A stretch of 64,000 nt of DNA from Amycolatopsis vastitatis (GTDB lineage: Bacteria > Actinomycetota > Actinomycetes > Mycobacteriales > Pseudonocardiaceae), in contig NZ_NMUL01000023.1 of the NCBI RefSeq assembly GCF_002234595.1, forward strand, positions 347,807-411,806. Reading direction: 5' to 3'. The notes below the pieces were generated by a model. It searched no databases. It was given only the letters and a program-made list of their open reading frames with translations, and was not told the origin of the DNA. The stretch's first letter is position 1, and each line of letters begins with the position of its first letter. The position numbers were made by a program, and so were the translations under genes. Positions 28,183-36,581 of the stretch are shown here, piece by piece.

Positions 28183-28788
28183 GTGACTGCACTTCCCCAG
28201 CCGCGCCCCGCTCCCCGGTGGGAGATCCCCGATCACCTGCTGACGATCGAGGAATACGCGGCGCTCGGTGAAACCGACACAGGTTTCACCGAGCTCGTGG
28301 AAGGCCGCGTCGTGATGTCGCCCAGCCCCAGCAGAAAGCACAACAAGGCGGCTTGGCTGCTGGGCAAGCAGCTGGAATCCCAGCTGCCCCCGGAACTCGA
28401 TTTCACTCCGGACCTCGACGTGGACCTTGGCTTGGCCCCTCGGGGTGAACCGGGGTTTTCGCGCCGCCCCGACTTGTTGATCACCTACCGCGAGGCGAGC
28501 GCTCGCGTGGACGACGAAGGCGACATGTATCGCGCCGACGAGGTGGTCGTGGTCGTCGAAATCGTGTCACCGGGTTCGAAGCGCACCGACTATCAGGTGA
28601 AGCACGACGAGTACGCCGACGCGGGGATCCCGCACTACTGGATCATCGACACGAGCGACCCCATCTCGCTGGTGGCGTGCCACCAGGCCGACGAGTTCGG
28701 CTACCTGGATGCTTCAGCAGTTACCGGCACCTTCACCACCGACGTCCCGTTTCCGGTCAAGATCGACCTGAACGCGCTCCTCGACTGA
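28183..28788 (+). CDS. Uma2-family (DUF820) putative endonuclease
   Basis: 201 residues from a GTG with GAGGAG upstream. PD-(D/E)xK-like fold: TIEEYAALGE, ELVEGRVVMSP, the catalytic core RRPDLLITY plus VVVVEIVSPGSKRTDYQVKHDEYADAGIPHYW with D, E-x-V and K in the expected spacing (split here for length). Uma2 proteins are widespread in actinomycetes and cyanobacteria, often in several copies; their substrate is unknown. It is a single gene, not in a defence cluster. Confidence 0.85.
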   Translation: MTALPQPRPAPRWEIPDHLLTIEEYAALGETDTGFTELVEGRVVMSPSPSRKHNKAAWLLGKQLESQLPPELDFTPDLDVDLGLAPRGEPGFSRRPDLLITYREASARVDDEGDMYRADEVVVVVEIVSPGSKRTDYQVKHDEYADAGIPHYWIIDTSDPISLVACHQADEFGYLDASAVTGTFTTDVPFPVKIDLNALLD

Positions 28789-28789
28789 T

Positions 28790-28832
28790 CGGACGGCACG
28801 CCGGAACCGCCCGGTAACCGGCGTGCCGTCCG
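28790..28832. terminator. Bidirectional hairpin terminator
   Basis: Perfect 15-base arms CGGACGGCACGCCGG / CCGGCGTGCCGTCCG with a 13-base loop, between convergent genes. Confidence 0.8.
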
Positions 28833-28836
28833 AAAC

Positions 28837-30054
28837 TCAGCGCGCCTCGCGGTACCGGCGGTCCTTGGACACGCCCTCGCCCAGCGACTCGTCGAAGTGG
28901 TACACCTCGTCGCCCCGGACGAAGACCCGCAAGGCCCGGTTCATCACGTCCAGCGGGTCACCCGACCACAGCACCACGTCGGCGTCCAGGCCCGGCTTCA
29001 ACGACCCGATCCGCCCGTCCAGCCCCAGCATCGACGCCGGGTTGACGGTCAGCGAACGCAGCGCCGTCGCCGGGTCGAGGCCGTCCTTCACCGCCAGGGC
29101 CGCCTGGTACACCAGGAAGTTGATCGGGATCACCGGGTGGTCCGTCGTGATCGCGATCTTCACCCCCGCGCGGGCGAGGATGCCCGCCGAACGCAGCGTC
29201 CGGTTGCGGAGCTCGACCTTGGACTTCGTCGTGAACAGCGGCCCGAGGATCACCGGCACGTCCCGCTCGGCCAGCAGGTCCGCGATGAGGTGCCCCTCGG
29301 TGCCGTGGTTGATCACCAGCTTGTAGCCGAACTCGTCGGCCAGCCGGATCGCCGTCACGATGTCGTCCGCGCGGTGGACGTGCTGGTCCCAGTACAGCTC
29401 GCCGTCGAGGACCTTCGACAGCGTCTCCAGCGTCAGGTCCACCTCGTGCGGCTTGCCCTCGGACTCCGCGTGCGCGCGCTTCGCCTGGTAGTTGCGGGCC
29501 TTGGTGAACGCCTCCCGCAGGATCGCCGCGACACCCAGCCGCGTCGACGGCGTCTGCTTCTTGTCCCCGTACACGCGCTTCGGGTTTTCGCCGAGCGCGC
29601 TCTTCACGCTGACGTGCTCCGCGAACGTCATGTCGAGGATGCTGCGGCCCCAGGTCTTGACGCCGATCGTCTGGCCGCCGATCGGGTTGCCGGAACCCGG
29701 CTTGATGACGACGCTCGTCACGCCGCCCGCGAGCGCGTCGTCGAAACCGGGCTCGTACGGGTCGATGCCGTCGACGGCGCGGAAGCGGGCGCCGTTCGGG
29801 TCGGTCATCTCGTTGGTGTCGTTGCCGGCCCAGCCTTCGCCGTCCTCGTGGACGCCGAGGTGGGCGTGGGCGTCGAAGAAGCCGGGCAGCACCCAGGTGC
29901 CGGCCGCGTCGACCAGTTCGGCGTCCTCCGGGATGTCGACGTCGGCCTCGGTGCCGACCGCGACGATCCTGCCGCCGTCGATCAGGACCGTGCCGCCTTC
30001 GATGGGATCACCGTCGATGGGGACGACATAGCCCCCGACAATTGCCTTCGCCAT
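28837..30054 (-). CDS. Amidohydrolase-superfamily metal-dependent hydrolase
   Basis: 405 residues, TIM-barrel amidohydrolase. Metal-binding DAHAHLGV near residue 60, further histidines in LVINHGTEGH, catalytic Asp in ITTDHPVIP. The C-terminal beta-sandwich strands (IGSLKPGLDADVVLW) are those of imidazolonepropionase-like enzymes. Substrate unknown. About 50 bases separate its start from the end of the co-oriented epimerase gene, so both may be cotranscribed. Confidence 0.85.
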   Translation of the reverse strand: MAKAIVGGYVVPIDGDPIEGGTVLIDGGRIVAVGTEADVDIPEDAELVDAAGTWVLPGFFDAHAHLGVHEDGEGWAGNDTNEMTDPNGARFRAVDGIDPYEPGFDDALAGGVTSVVIKPGSGNPIGGQTIGVKTWGRSILDMTFAEHVSVKSALGENPKRVYGDKKQTPSTRLGVAAILREAFTKARNYQAKRAHAESEGKPHEVDLTLETLSKVLDGELYWDQHVHRADDIVTAIRLADEFGYKLVINHGTEGHLIADLLAERDVPVILGPLFTTKSKVELRNRTLRSAGILARAGVKIAITTDHPVIPINFLVYQAALAVKDGLDPATALRSLTVNPASMLGLDGRIGSLKPGLDADVVLWSGDPLDVMNRALRVFVRGDEVYHFDESLGEGVSKDRRYREAR

Positions 30055-30103
30055 AGTTCGCCACGCTAACGAACTGCCCCGATCGCGTGAACGCGGGGCG
30101 GCC

Positions 30104-31009
30104 TCACGGGACCCGGATGCCCCAGCTGCCCGACCACGACGCCGACGGCTCGAGCTCGATCAGGTCGGTGCCGGTGTTGAGCGCGTCGGCGGGGCAGGTC
30201 ATCGGCTCGATCGCCACGGCCCGGCCGCGGCCGACCAGGTCGTCCGGGGTGAACACCTGCGCCCAGCGGAAGTCGGGGCCGGTCCAGACCAGCAGCCGCT
30301 GGTCTTCGTGGCTCAGGACGACGTGGTGCAGCCCGTCCTCGGCCGCCGCGAGGCCACCGAACGCCGTGTCCAGGTCGACGCCCGCCAGCACCCGGCCGGC
30401 GCGGAAGTCGTACTCCGTGCCCTCGACGTCCTGCTCCGGCGCGTAGGGCATCTGCTCGTCGGGCCGGGACGGCCGGACGCGGCTCGCGGGCAGGGTGAGC
30501 GTCAGCTCGTCGGTCGGGACGTCGCCGATCCGGAAGTACGGGTGGGTGCCGACGCCGACGCCGATCGGCTGCTCGCCCTCGTTGCGGATCTCGTGCGTGA
30601 CGGTCAGTTCGCGCGGCGCCAGCTCGTAGGTGACGGTCGCGCGCAGCGGCACCGGCCAGCCGGGCTGCACCTCGACGTCGACGGCCAGGGTGATCGACGA
30701 CTCGGCGTGCTCCAGCAGCTCCCACTCGAGGTGGCGGGTCAGGCCGTGGATGGCGTTGCCGCGTGCTTCCTCGGTGATCTCGAGCTGCTGCTTCTCACCC
30801 TGGAACGTCCACTGGCCGCCCTTGGTGCGGTTCGGCCAGGGCAGCAGGACCTGCCCGGCACCCTTCGGCGGGTGCGCGTCTTCGGGGAACTCCTCGACGT
30901 ACGGCACGCCGCCGACTTCGAACGCGCGCAGCCCGGCACCGATTTCGGTGACGACGGCGCGTGCGTTGCCGCGGGTGATCTCGAACTGCTGACCAGTCGG
31001 GTTGCCCAT
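30104..31009 (-). CDS. Aldose 1-epimerase family protein
   Basis: 301 residues of the galactose-mutarotase fold: LLPWPNRTKGGQW (substrate arginine), IHGLTRHLEWEL with the first catalytic His, GVGTHPYFRIGD with the second, and the C-terminal catalytic-acid region. Interconverts sugar anomers in the cytoplasm. Members of this actinobacterial subgroup are often encoded apart from the Leloir pathway, as here. Confidence 0.87.
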   Translation of the reverse strand: MGNPTGQQFEITRGNARAVVTEIGAGLRAFEVGGVPYVEEFPEDAHPPKGAGQVLLPWPNRTKGGQWTFQGEKQQLEITEEARGNAIHGLTRHLEWELLEHAESSITLAVDVEVQPGWPVPLRATVTYELAPRELTVTHEIRNEGEQPIGVGVGTHPYFRIGDVPTDELTLTLPASRVRPSRPDEQMPYAPEQDVEGTEYDFRAGRVLAGVDLDTAFGGLAAAEDGLHHVVLSHEDQRLLVWTGPDFRWAQVFTPDDLVGRGRAVAIEPMTCPADALNTGTDLIELEPSASWSGSWGIRVP

Positions 31010-31035
31010 GACACGACCTTACCGAGCCGAGAAAT

Positions 31036-31057
31036 AACTAGACCGGTCGTCATAGTT
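31036..31057. promoter_or_regulatory. TetR operator candidate
   Basis: Outer arms AACTA / TAGTT enclose a perfect GACCGGTC dyad, 18 bases before the TetR start. Sites of the TAGACCGGTC kind are typical of LmrA/YxaF-like TetR regulators. Confidence 0.55.
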
Positions 31058-31074
31058 TGCGCTACGGTCGGGAC

Positions 31075-31653
31075 ATGGTTCGCCGCACCGACACGCGGCA
31101 GCGGATGCTCGACACCGCCGCCGACCTGTTCCAGACGCAGGGCTACCACGCCACCGGCCTCACCCAGCTGACGACGGCCGGGGGCGCGCCGAAGGGGTCG
31201 CTCTACTTCCACTTCCCCGGCGGCAAGGAGCAGCTCGCCGCCGAAGCCGTGCGGCTCTCGAGCGAGCGCACCGGCGCCATGCTCGAAGCGATCCTCCGTG
31301 ACGCTCCGGACGCCGCCACCGGGATCGACCGCGCCGTCGACGCGCTCGCGAATTTCCTGACGGAGTCGGACTTCCAGCGTGGGTGTCCACTCGCGACAGT
31401 CGCGCTCGACGCCGCCGCGGCGAGCGAACCGATCCGCGAAGCCTGCGCGGAAGGGTACGCCTCCTGGCACGACGTTCTCGCCGAACACCTTGCCGGGCAA
31501 GGACTTTCCCCCGAACGCGCCGAAGAGCTGGCCACCATCGTGCTGGCCGCGATCGAAGGCGGGCTGCTGCTGGCCCGCACCCGCCGCGACCTCGCGCCGC
31601 TGCGCGCCGTCGCCGCCCACCTGCACACCACCCTCGACCGGGAGGTCTCCTGA
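31075..31653 (+). CDS. TetR/AcrR regulator (LmrA-like)
   Basis: 192 residues. N-terminal domain RQRMLDTAADLFQTQGYHATG with the recognition region GGAPKGSLYFHFPGGKEQL, typical of the LmrA/YxaF branch. C-terminal ligand domain with DFQRGCPLATVALDAA. The stop overlaps the first hydrolase start (TGATG), so regulator and both hydrolases are one operon, autoregulated through the site just upstream. Confidence 0.88.
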   Translation: MVRRTDTRQRMLDTAADLFQTQGYHATGLTQLTTAGGAPKGSLYFHFPGGKEQLAAEAVRLSSERTGAMLEAILRDAPDAATGIDRAVDALANFLTESDFQRGCPLATVALDAAAASEPIREACAEGYASWHDVLAEHLAGQGLSPERAEELATIVLAAIEGGLLLARTRRDLAPLRAVAAHLHTTLDREVS

Positions 31654-32489
31654 TGCGCGTCCACCACCTGAACTGCGGCACCCTGCGGCCACTCGGCGGC
31701 AGGCTGATCGACGGCAGGCCGGGCCTGTTCCGGCGCGCCACCATGGTCTGCCACTGCCTGCTGCTCGAAACGGACACCGGTCTCGTGCTCGTCGAGACGG
31801 GGATGGGCACCCCGGCCGCGGTCGACCCCGCTGCCTGGCTCGGCGCCGGCTTCGTCCGCCAGTCCAACCCGATCGCCGATCCCGATCAGACGGCGATCGC
31901 GCAGATCCGCGCGCTCGGCTTCGACCCGGCGGACGTCCGCGACATCGTGCTGACCCACCTCGACCTCGACCACGCCGGCGGCCTCATCGACTTCCCGTTG
32001 GCGCGGGTGCACGTCTACGCCGAAGAGCTGCGCGCGTTCACCGAGCCGCGGGACGACGCCGAACGCGGCCGCTACCGCCGGATCCAGTTCGCCCATGGTC
32101 CACAGTGGACGTCCTATGCGGACACCGGCGAGCCGTGGTTCGGCTTCGGCGCCGTCCGGCAGCTCGACGGCCTGCCGCCCGAGATCCTGCTGGTCCCGCT
32201 CTCCGGGCACACGCGCGGGCACGCCGGGGTCGCCGTCGACACCGGCCACGGCTGGCTGCTCAACGCCGGCGATTCGTACTTCTTCCACGGCCAGGTCGAT
32301 CCCACCGCACCGCATTGCCCGCCGGGCCTGAAGTGGTTCGAGGGCCGAATGGAAACTGTCGGTGGCGCCCGGCTGGACAACCACCGCCGTCTGCGTCAGC
32401 TTGTTCAGGAACACGGCGGCGAAGTCAGCGTCTTCGCCGCGCACGACGAGACCGAGTTCCTCCGGCTGAGCACCAGGAGCAGCGTATGA
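31653..32489 (+). CDS. Metallo-beta-lactamase-fold hydrolase, tandem copy 1
   Basis: 278 residues. Metal motif THLDLDHAGG (residues about 107-116): the usual HxHxDH is HxDxDH here, so the second metal-binding His is Asp. Other metal ligands fit: SGHTRGH (about 189) and NAGDSYF (about 207). Databases often call such proteins AHL-lactonase-like, but no acyl-homoserine lactone system is visible. Its overlap with the next gene and very similar sequence show a recent tandem duplication. Confidence 0.87.
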   Translation: MRVHHLNCGTLRPLGGRLIDGRPGLFRRATMVCHCLLLETDTGLVLVETGMGTPAAVDPAAWLGAGFVRQSNPIADPDQTAIAQIRALGFDPADVRDIVLTHLDLDHAGGLIDFPLARVHVYAEELRAFTEPRDDAERGRYRRIQFAHGPQWTSYADTGEPWFGFGAVRQLDGLPPEILLVPLSGHTRGHAGVAVDTGHGWLLNAGDSYFFHGQVDPTAPHCPPGLKWFEGRMETVGGARLDNHRRLRQLVQEHGGEVSVFAAHDETEFLRLSTRSSV

Positions 32490-33310
32490 AGGTGCACCAC
32501 CTCAACTGCGGCACGATGCGGCCGGCCGGCGGCAAGCTGCTCGACGGCGAGCCCGGCCTGCTGCGGCGGGCGGAGCTGGTCGCCCACTGCCTGCTGATCG
32601 AGACCGGCGACGGCCTGGTGCTGGTCGACACCGGGTTCGGCACGCAGGGCGTGGCCCGGCCCGGCGAGTGGCTCGGCCGCGCGTTCCAGGCGCTGGTCGG
32701 CGCGAAGCCGCAGGCCGCCGAGACCGCCGTCGCGCAGATCGAGGCGCTCGGCCTCGACCCGGCCGACGTCCGGCACATCGTGATGACCCACCTCGACGTC
32801 GACCACGCGGGCGGGCTGGCCGACTTCCCGAACGCCGTCGTGCACGTCCGGGCCGAGGAGCACCGGGGCGCGACGTCACCGGCGAACGCGGCCGAAAAGA
32901 ACCGCTACCGGGCGGCGCAGTTCGCGCACCGCCCGCTGTGGAGCACCTACGACGAGACGGGCGAGCCGTGGTTCGGCTTCGAGGCGGTCCGTTCGCTCAA
33001 GGGCCTGCCGGAGGAGATCCTGCTGGTCCCGCTCACGGGCCACACGCGCGGCCACACCGGCGTGGCGGTCGACACGGGCGACGGCTGGCTCCTGCACGCC
33101 GGCGACGCCTACTTCTTCCACGGCCAGCTGGACCCGGTCGCCCCGCACTGCCCGCCTGGCATGACAGCGTTCCAGAACCTCGTCCAGACGGTGCGTCGAG
33201 AGAGGTTGGCGAACCTGGCGCGGCTGCACGAGCTGGCGCGGGACCACCAGGACGAGGTCACGGTGTTCTCGGCGCACAGCCCGGTCGAATTCGCCGCACT
33301 TCGCCGCTGA
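32486..33310 (+). CDS. Metallo-beta-lactamase-fold hydrolase, tandem copy 2
   Basis: 274 residues, paralog of the preceding protein along its whole length: same VHHLNCGT start, MTHLDVDHAGG metal motif with the same His-to-Asp change, TGHTRGH, HAGDAYFFHGQLDP. Differences cluster in the region after GFGT (AWLGAGF versus EWLGRAF and a shorter C-terminus), where substrate loops lie. ATGA overlap with copy 1. Confidence 0.87.
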   Translation: MKVHHLNCGTMRPAGGKLLDGEPGLLRRAELVAHCLLIETGDGLVLVDTGFGTQGVARPGEWLGRAFQALVGAKPQAAETAVAQIEALGLDPADVRHIVMTHLDVDHAGGLADFPNAVVHVRAEEHRGATSPANAAEKNRYRAAQFAHRPLWSTYDETGEPWFGFEAVRSLKGLPEEILLVPLTGHTRGHTGVAVDTGDGWLLHAGDAYFFHGQLDPVAPHCPPGMTAFQNLVQTVRRERLANLARLHELARDHQDEVTVFSAHSPVEFAALRR

Positions 33311-33336
33311 GGGAACCGGATGATCTTCCGCCGCAT

Positions 33337-33363
33337 CTGAGCCTCGGACAACGGGAGGCTCAG
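33337..33363 (+). promoter_or_regulatory. Hairpin covering the Shine-Dalgarno of the lipoprotein gene
   Basis: Perfect 9-base arms CTGAGCCTC (33337-33345) / GAGGCTCAG (33355-33363) with a 9-base loop. The 3' arm contains most of the ribosome site GGGAGG (33353-33358) for the GTG at 33366, so folding would hide it. It may equally act as the terminator of the hydrolase operon. Confidence 0.45.
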
Positions 33364-33365
33364 CG

Positions 33366-34379
33366 GTGACGAAGAAGTGGTGGAGTGCGGCCTTGCTCGG
33401 GGCGGCCGCGGTACTGACGACGGCTTGCGGGAGCGGCACCCCGCCCCCGCCGGCCGCCGCCGCGGCGCGGGAAGCCACGCCGCTCGATCTCTCCGGGGTC
33501 GTCCTGCTGCAGCACTCCGAGCAGACCGGCCTCGACGACGTCGTCTTCGCCGATCCGGTCACCGGTGCGGCGAAGACGACCTTGTCGCTGCCCGGGTACG
33601 ACACTTCATTGACCCGCTTCGACGGACCGGCCACCAAGCTGGACCTCGTCTCGCCCGACGGCCAGTACGCGACCCTTGAGACCGACGATGGCGTCGACGT
33701 CTTCACGCTCAACGCCGCCGACCGGCGGTACGAACGCACCGGCAGCGTGCCGGCTCCGGAGCGGTCGATGAGCGAGGAGACGGCCAAGTTCCGGAACCCG
33801 CGATTCGGCCCGTCCGGGTCGAAGCTGTACTTCGACGACGGCAAAGCCGTGTACTCCGTCGACTACCGGCAGCTCGGGCAGCCCGTCAAGGAAGCGGGCA
33901 TCGTGCCGAGCGGCAGCTCCGACCAGCACGTCGAGGACTGGTGGCTCGGCGCCCAGGGCGAGGTGCTGACCTGGCGGGACGTCCGGCACGCCGGCGACGG
34001 CCTGGCGTACCTGACCGACTCGTCCGGCGGGATCGCCTACGCCGTCTACGAAGAGCCGGGCGCCACCTACCAGTTCGTCACCGCGCTCGACACGAAGACG
34101 GTGCTGATGTCCGCCGTCACGGGCTCGGACGAGCACGGCGTCCTGATGCGCCTGACGCTCGACGGCGCGGCACCGCAGCTGACCAAGCTCGTCGACCGGT
34201 CCGAGCCGTCGATCGCCAAGGTGGCCGCCGCGCCGGACAAGAGCACGGTGCTCTACCAGACCGACCAGGGCGAATGGTTCGCCTCGCCCGTCACGCCGGG
34301 TGCGATCGCCCGGCCCGCGCTCGGGCAGCTGCCGTCCACCGGAACGTTGTCGGAACGGCGGCTCGTCGGCTGGACGTGA
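33366..34379 (+). CDS. Lipoprotein of unknown function, beta-propeller-like
   Basis: 337 residues from GTG. Signal peptide with lipobox LTTAC (Cys about 21), then a Pro/Ala-rich linker. The mature part has several short repeats of the type (S/T)PDGQYATLE, GPSGSKLYF, DGKAVYSVD and APDKSTVLYQ, reminiscent of TolB/WD-like propeller blades. No catalytic motif seen. Its stop is one base from the end of the convergent lipoprotein gene, with no terminator between. Confidence 0.75.
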   Translation: MTKKWWSAALLGAAAVLTTACGSGTPPPPAAAAAREATPLDLSGVVLLQHSEQTGLDDVVFADPVTGAAKTTLSLPGYDTSLTRFDGPATKLDLVSPDGQYATLETDDGVDVFTLNAADRRYERTGSVPAPERSMSEETAKFRNPRFGPSGSKLYFDDGKAVYSVDYRQLGQPVKEAGIVPSGSSDQHVEDWWLGAQGEVLTWRDVRHAGDGLAYLTDSSGGIAYAVYEEPGATYQFVTALDTKTVLMSAVTGSDEHGVLMRLTLDGAAPQLTKLVDRSEPSIAKVAAAPDKSTVLYQTDQGEWFASPVTPGAIARPALGQLPSTGTLSERRLVGWT

Positions 34380-34380
34380 T

Positions 34381-34926
34381 TCAGCGCGCCGCGAGCGCCT
34401 GCTTGACCAGCGGGGTCATCTGCTCCACGGTCATCTTCGCCGGGCCGGTGTAGTTGATCACGACCGGCGTGCCCGAGACCAGCTCGGCCGAGGCGAGCGT
34501 GGCCGTCTTCTGCTCGTCGATGTAGTAGACGGCGCCGTCCGGGAAGCCGGGTACGTCCTGCGCGCCCGCCTTCGCCTTCTTGATCGACGCGACCATCTCG
34601 GCGGGCTTGCCCTGACGGCCTTCGTAGCGGGTCACGGCGAGCACACCGGCGGCTTTGCCGTTGAGCTGGTACTCGCAGCTGCGCGCCTTGCCGCCGTTGG
34701 CGGTGCTGTCCTGCACCGGTCCCGGCACTGCTTTGAGACCCGGCACCGAAATCGCCTTTGACACGGCTTCGGCGGGCAGCATCGCGCACGGGTCGAGCGA
34801 CGCGACGGCGGCCTTCGAGCTGGGCGCGGGCTTCGGAGCGGCGGACGACGAAGGCGCGGGTTTCTCCCCGGAAGAACAGGCGGTCAACGCGGCAAAAGCG
34901 ACAAAAGCGACGACGGGGGTACGCAT
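34381..34926 (-). CDS. DUF3558-like lipoprotein
   Basis: 181 residues. Signal peptide with lipobox ALTAC (Cys17), a Ser/Pro/Ala-rich linker, then a domain with LDPCAMLPAEAVSKAI and SCEYQL holding a likely disulfide pair, as in the DUF3558 lipoproteins of Pseudonocardiaceae and mycobacteria. Surface-exposed on the membrane; role unknown. Confidence 0.75.
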   Translation of the reverse strand: MRTPVVAFVAFAALTACSSGEKPAPSSSAAPKPAPSSKAAVASLDPCAMLPAEAVSKAISVPGLKAVPGPVQDSTANGGKARSCEYQLNGKAAGVLAVTRYEGRQGKPAEMVASIKKAKAGAQDVPGFPDGAVYYIDEQKTATLASAELVSGTPVVINYTGPAKMTVEQMTPLVKQALAAR

Positions 34927-34949
34927 GGCCGCACCCTAACCCGAACGGC

Positions 34950-36236
34950 CTACGCCGTCGGGGCCCGGTACCGCCAGAAGGCCGGGAGCAGGAACATCGA
35001 CGCGCAGACCAGCACGATCACGAGCAGGCCGCCGACGCTCGCGGCGGCGGCCGTGCCGAACGCGGCGGCGCCCCAGCCGTGGGTGAGGTCGGCGATCCGG
35101 GGGCCGCCGGCGACCACCACCGTGAACACGCCTTGGAGCCGGCCGCGCATCTCGTCGGTGGTCGCGACCTGCAGGATCGCCATCCGGTAGACGGCGCTGA
35201 CCATGTCCGCGGCGCCGGCCAGCGCCATGAAGACGACGGCGAGCCACAGCGAGTGCGCGAGCCCGAACGCGGCCACCGCCGCACCCCACGCGCAGACCGC
35301 CACGACGACCGCGACGCCCTGGCGGTGGATGCGCGTCAGCCAGCCGGAGAAGAGCCCGATCAGCATCGCCCCGGCGGGCAGGGCGGCGTAGAGCCAGCCG
35401 AGCGCGGGACCACCGCCGGGCGGGTCGCCGAAGGTGCGCTCGGCCATCTCGGGGATCAGCGCGCGCGGCATCCCGAAGACCATCGCGATGATGTCGGCGA
35501 CGAAGGAGGCGAGCAGGATCTTCTGCCCGGCCAGGTACCTGAAGCCGTCGACGACGTCACGAACCCCGGCGCGGCGCGACGGCCCGTTGAGCGGCGGGAT
35601 CGACGGCAGCCGCCAGACCGCGAAGAGCGTGATCGTCAAGGCGACGACGTCGACCAGATAGAGCGTCGAGAGGCCGAGGACGGGGATCAGCGCGCCGGCC
35701 ATCAGCGGCCCGAAGACGGCGCCGAAGGTGGACATGGTGGTGTTGAGGGCGTTCGCGGACGGCAGCAGTTCGGCGGGCACGAGCCGCGCGACGACGGCGC
35801 CCCGGGTGGGCATGTTGATCGCGAAGAACGCCTGGTTGACGGCGAGCAGGCCGAGAACGAGCCACACCGAGCCGAAGTGCGCGAAGGCCTGCAGCCAGAG
35901 CAGGGCGGAGGTGATCGCGACACCGACGTTGGTGACGAAGAGCAGCTTCCGCCGATCGACGGCATCGGCGACGGCGCCACCCCAGAGCCCGAAGATCAGC
36001 AGCGGAACGAGCGCGACGAGCCCGGTGAGGCCGACGTAGGCGGAGGACCCGGTGAGGTCGAAGACCTGCTTGGGCACGGCGACGGCGGTCAGCTGGGTAC
36101 CGACGGCGGTGACCACAGTGGACAGCCACAGCCGCCGGAAGGCCGGGATCTTCAGCGGCCGGGTGTCGACGACGATGCGGCCGAGGACTTTCCGGACACC
36201 CGAGCGGGGCGGCAAGGTCCCCGGTTCACCAGTCAC
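34950..36236 (-). CDS. MFS exporter (EntS/DHA3-like)
   Basis: 428 residues with 10-12 hydrophobic segments. It has features of the drug/siderophore-exporting MFS group: GLWGGAVADAVDRRKLL in the loop 2-3 region and INMPTRGAVVARLVPAELLPSANALN. No siderophore or antibiotic genes are adjacent, so the substrate is open. It lies 23 bases upstream of the lipoprotein gene in the same orientation, so cotranscription is possible. Confidence 0.85.
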   Translation of the reverse strand: MTGEPGTLPPRSGVRKVLGRIVVDTRPLKIPAFRRLWLSTVVTAVGTQLTAVAVPKQVFDLTGSSAYVGLTGLVALVPLLIFGLWGGAVADAVDRRKLLFVTNVGVAITSALLWLQAFAHFGSVWLVLGLLAVNQAFFAINMPTRGAVVARLVPAELLPSANALNTTMSTFGAVFGPLMAGALIPVLGLSTLYLVDVVALTITLFAVWRLPSIPPLNGPSRRAGVRDVVDGFRYLAGQKILLASFVADIIAMVFGMPRALIPEMAERTFGDPPGGGPALGWLYAALPAGAMLIGLFSGWLTRIHRQGVAVVVAVCAWGAAVAAFGLAHSLWLAVVFMALAGAADMVSAVYRMAILQVATTDEMRGRLQGVFTVVVAGGPRIADLTHGWGAAAFGTAAAASVGGLLVIVLVCASMFLLPAFWRYRAPTA

Positions 36237-36295
36237 GACAGACGAGCTTAGCCCGGCTAACTATCTCCGCGCAGGTGATTTACCTCGCCCCACGA

Positions 36296-36380
36296 GCGCC
36301 CCAATGTGGCGTTGGTTGCGTCCAACGCACCGAACGCCACATTGGGTGCACTGGACGCACCGAACGCCACATTGGGGCGC
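36296..36380. repeat. Composite palindromic element, copy 2 (units A-A'-A')
   Basis: Units: direct 36296-36321, inverted 36324-36349 and inverted 36353-36380. The outer arms GCGCCCCAATGTGGCGTT / AACGCCACATTGGGGCGC pair perfectly over 18 bases. The order is the mirror image of copy 1 at 16444-16526. Both are followed on the right by a similar GCATGRGC sequence. Confidence 0.85.
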
Positions 36381-36468
36381 ATGGGCTCACCGGCGCAAAC
36401 GGCACGCTGAAGGCACAACCGGCACCCCACCCAGACCCCTCCCCGCAACCCCGATACGAAGCCGAAAC

Positions 36469-36528
36469 ACGGACGGTAGCGCCGGGTCAAGGCACGCCTT
36501 CCCGCCTTGACGCGGCGCTACCGTCCGT
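36469..36528. terminator. Long stable hairpin downstream of pdxH
   Basis: Arms 36469-36493 and 36504-36528 pair at 24 of 25 positions around a 10-base loop (acgccttccc). It lies 54 bases after the pdxH stop on the minus strand. It is much longer than the other terminators here, so it may be another repeat family. Confidence 0.6.
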
Positions 36529-36581
36529 AGTCACAATCCGGCTTCGGGGTGGTGGGTTCTCCAAGCAGCGAGCGCGAAGGC

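Larger units (their letters stand above)
36237..36581. other. 345-base gene-free stretch with two structured elements
   Basis: No credible coding frame. It holds the promoter side of the MFS gene on the left, composite palindrome copy 2 (36296-36380), and a 25-base-arm hairpin (36469-36528) near the 3' end of pdxH. The remaining bases are C-rich and show no clear signal. Confidence 0.7.

Noticed and set aside
28183..28788. Uma2 protein as part of a phage-defence system
   Set aside because: It stands alone between a Rieske gene and an amidohydrolase; no defence partners.
31653..33310. Quorum-quenching AHL lactonases
   Set aside because: Fold matches, but the metal motif differs and nothing in the window makes or senses homoserine lactones.
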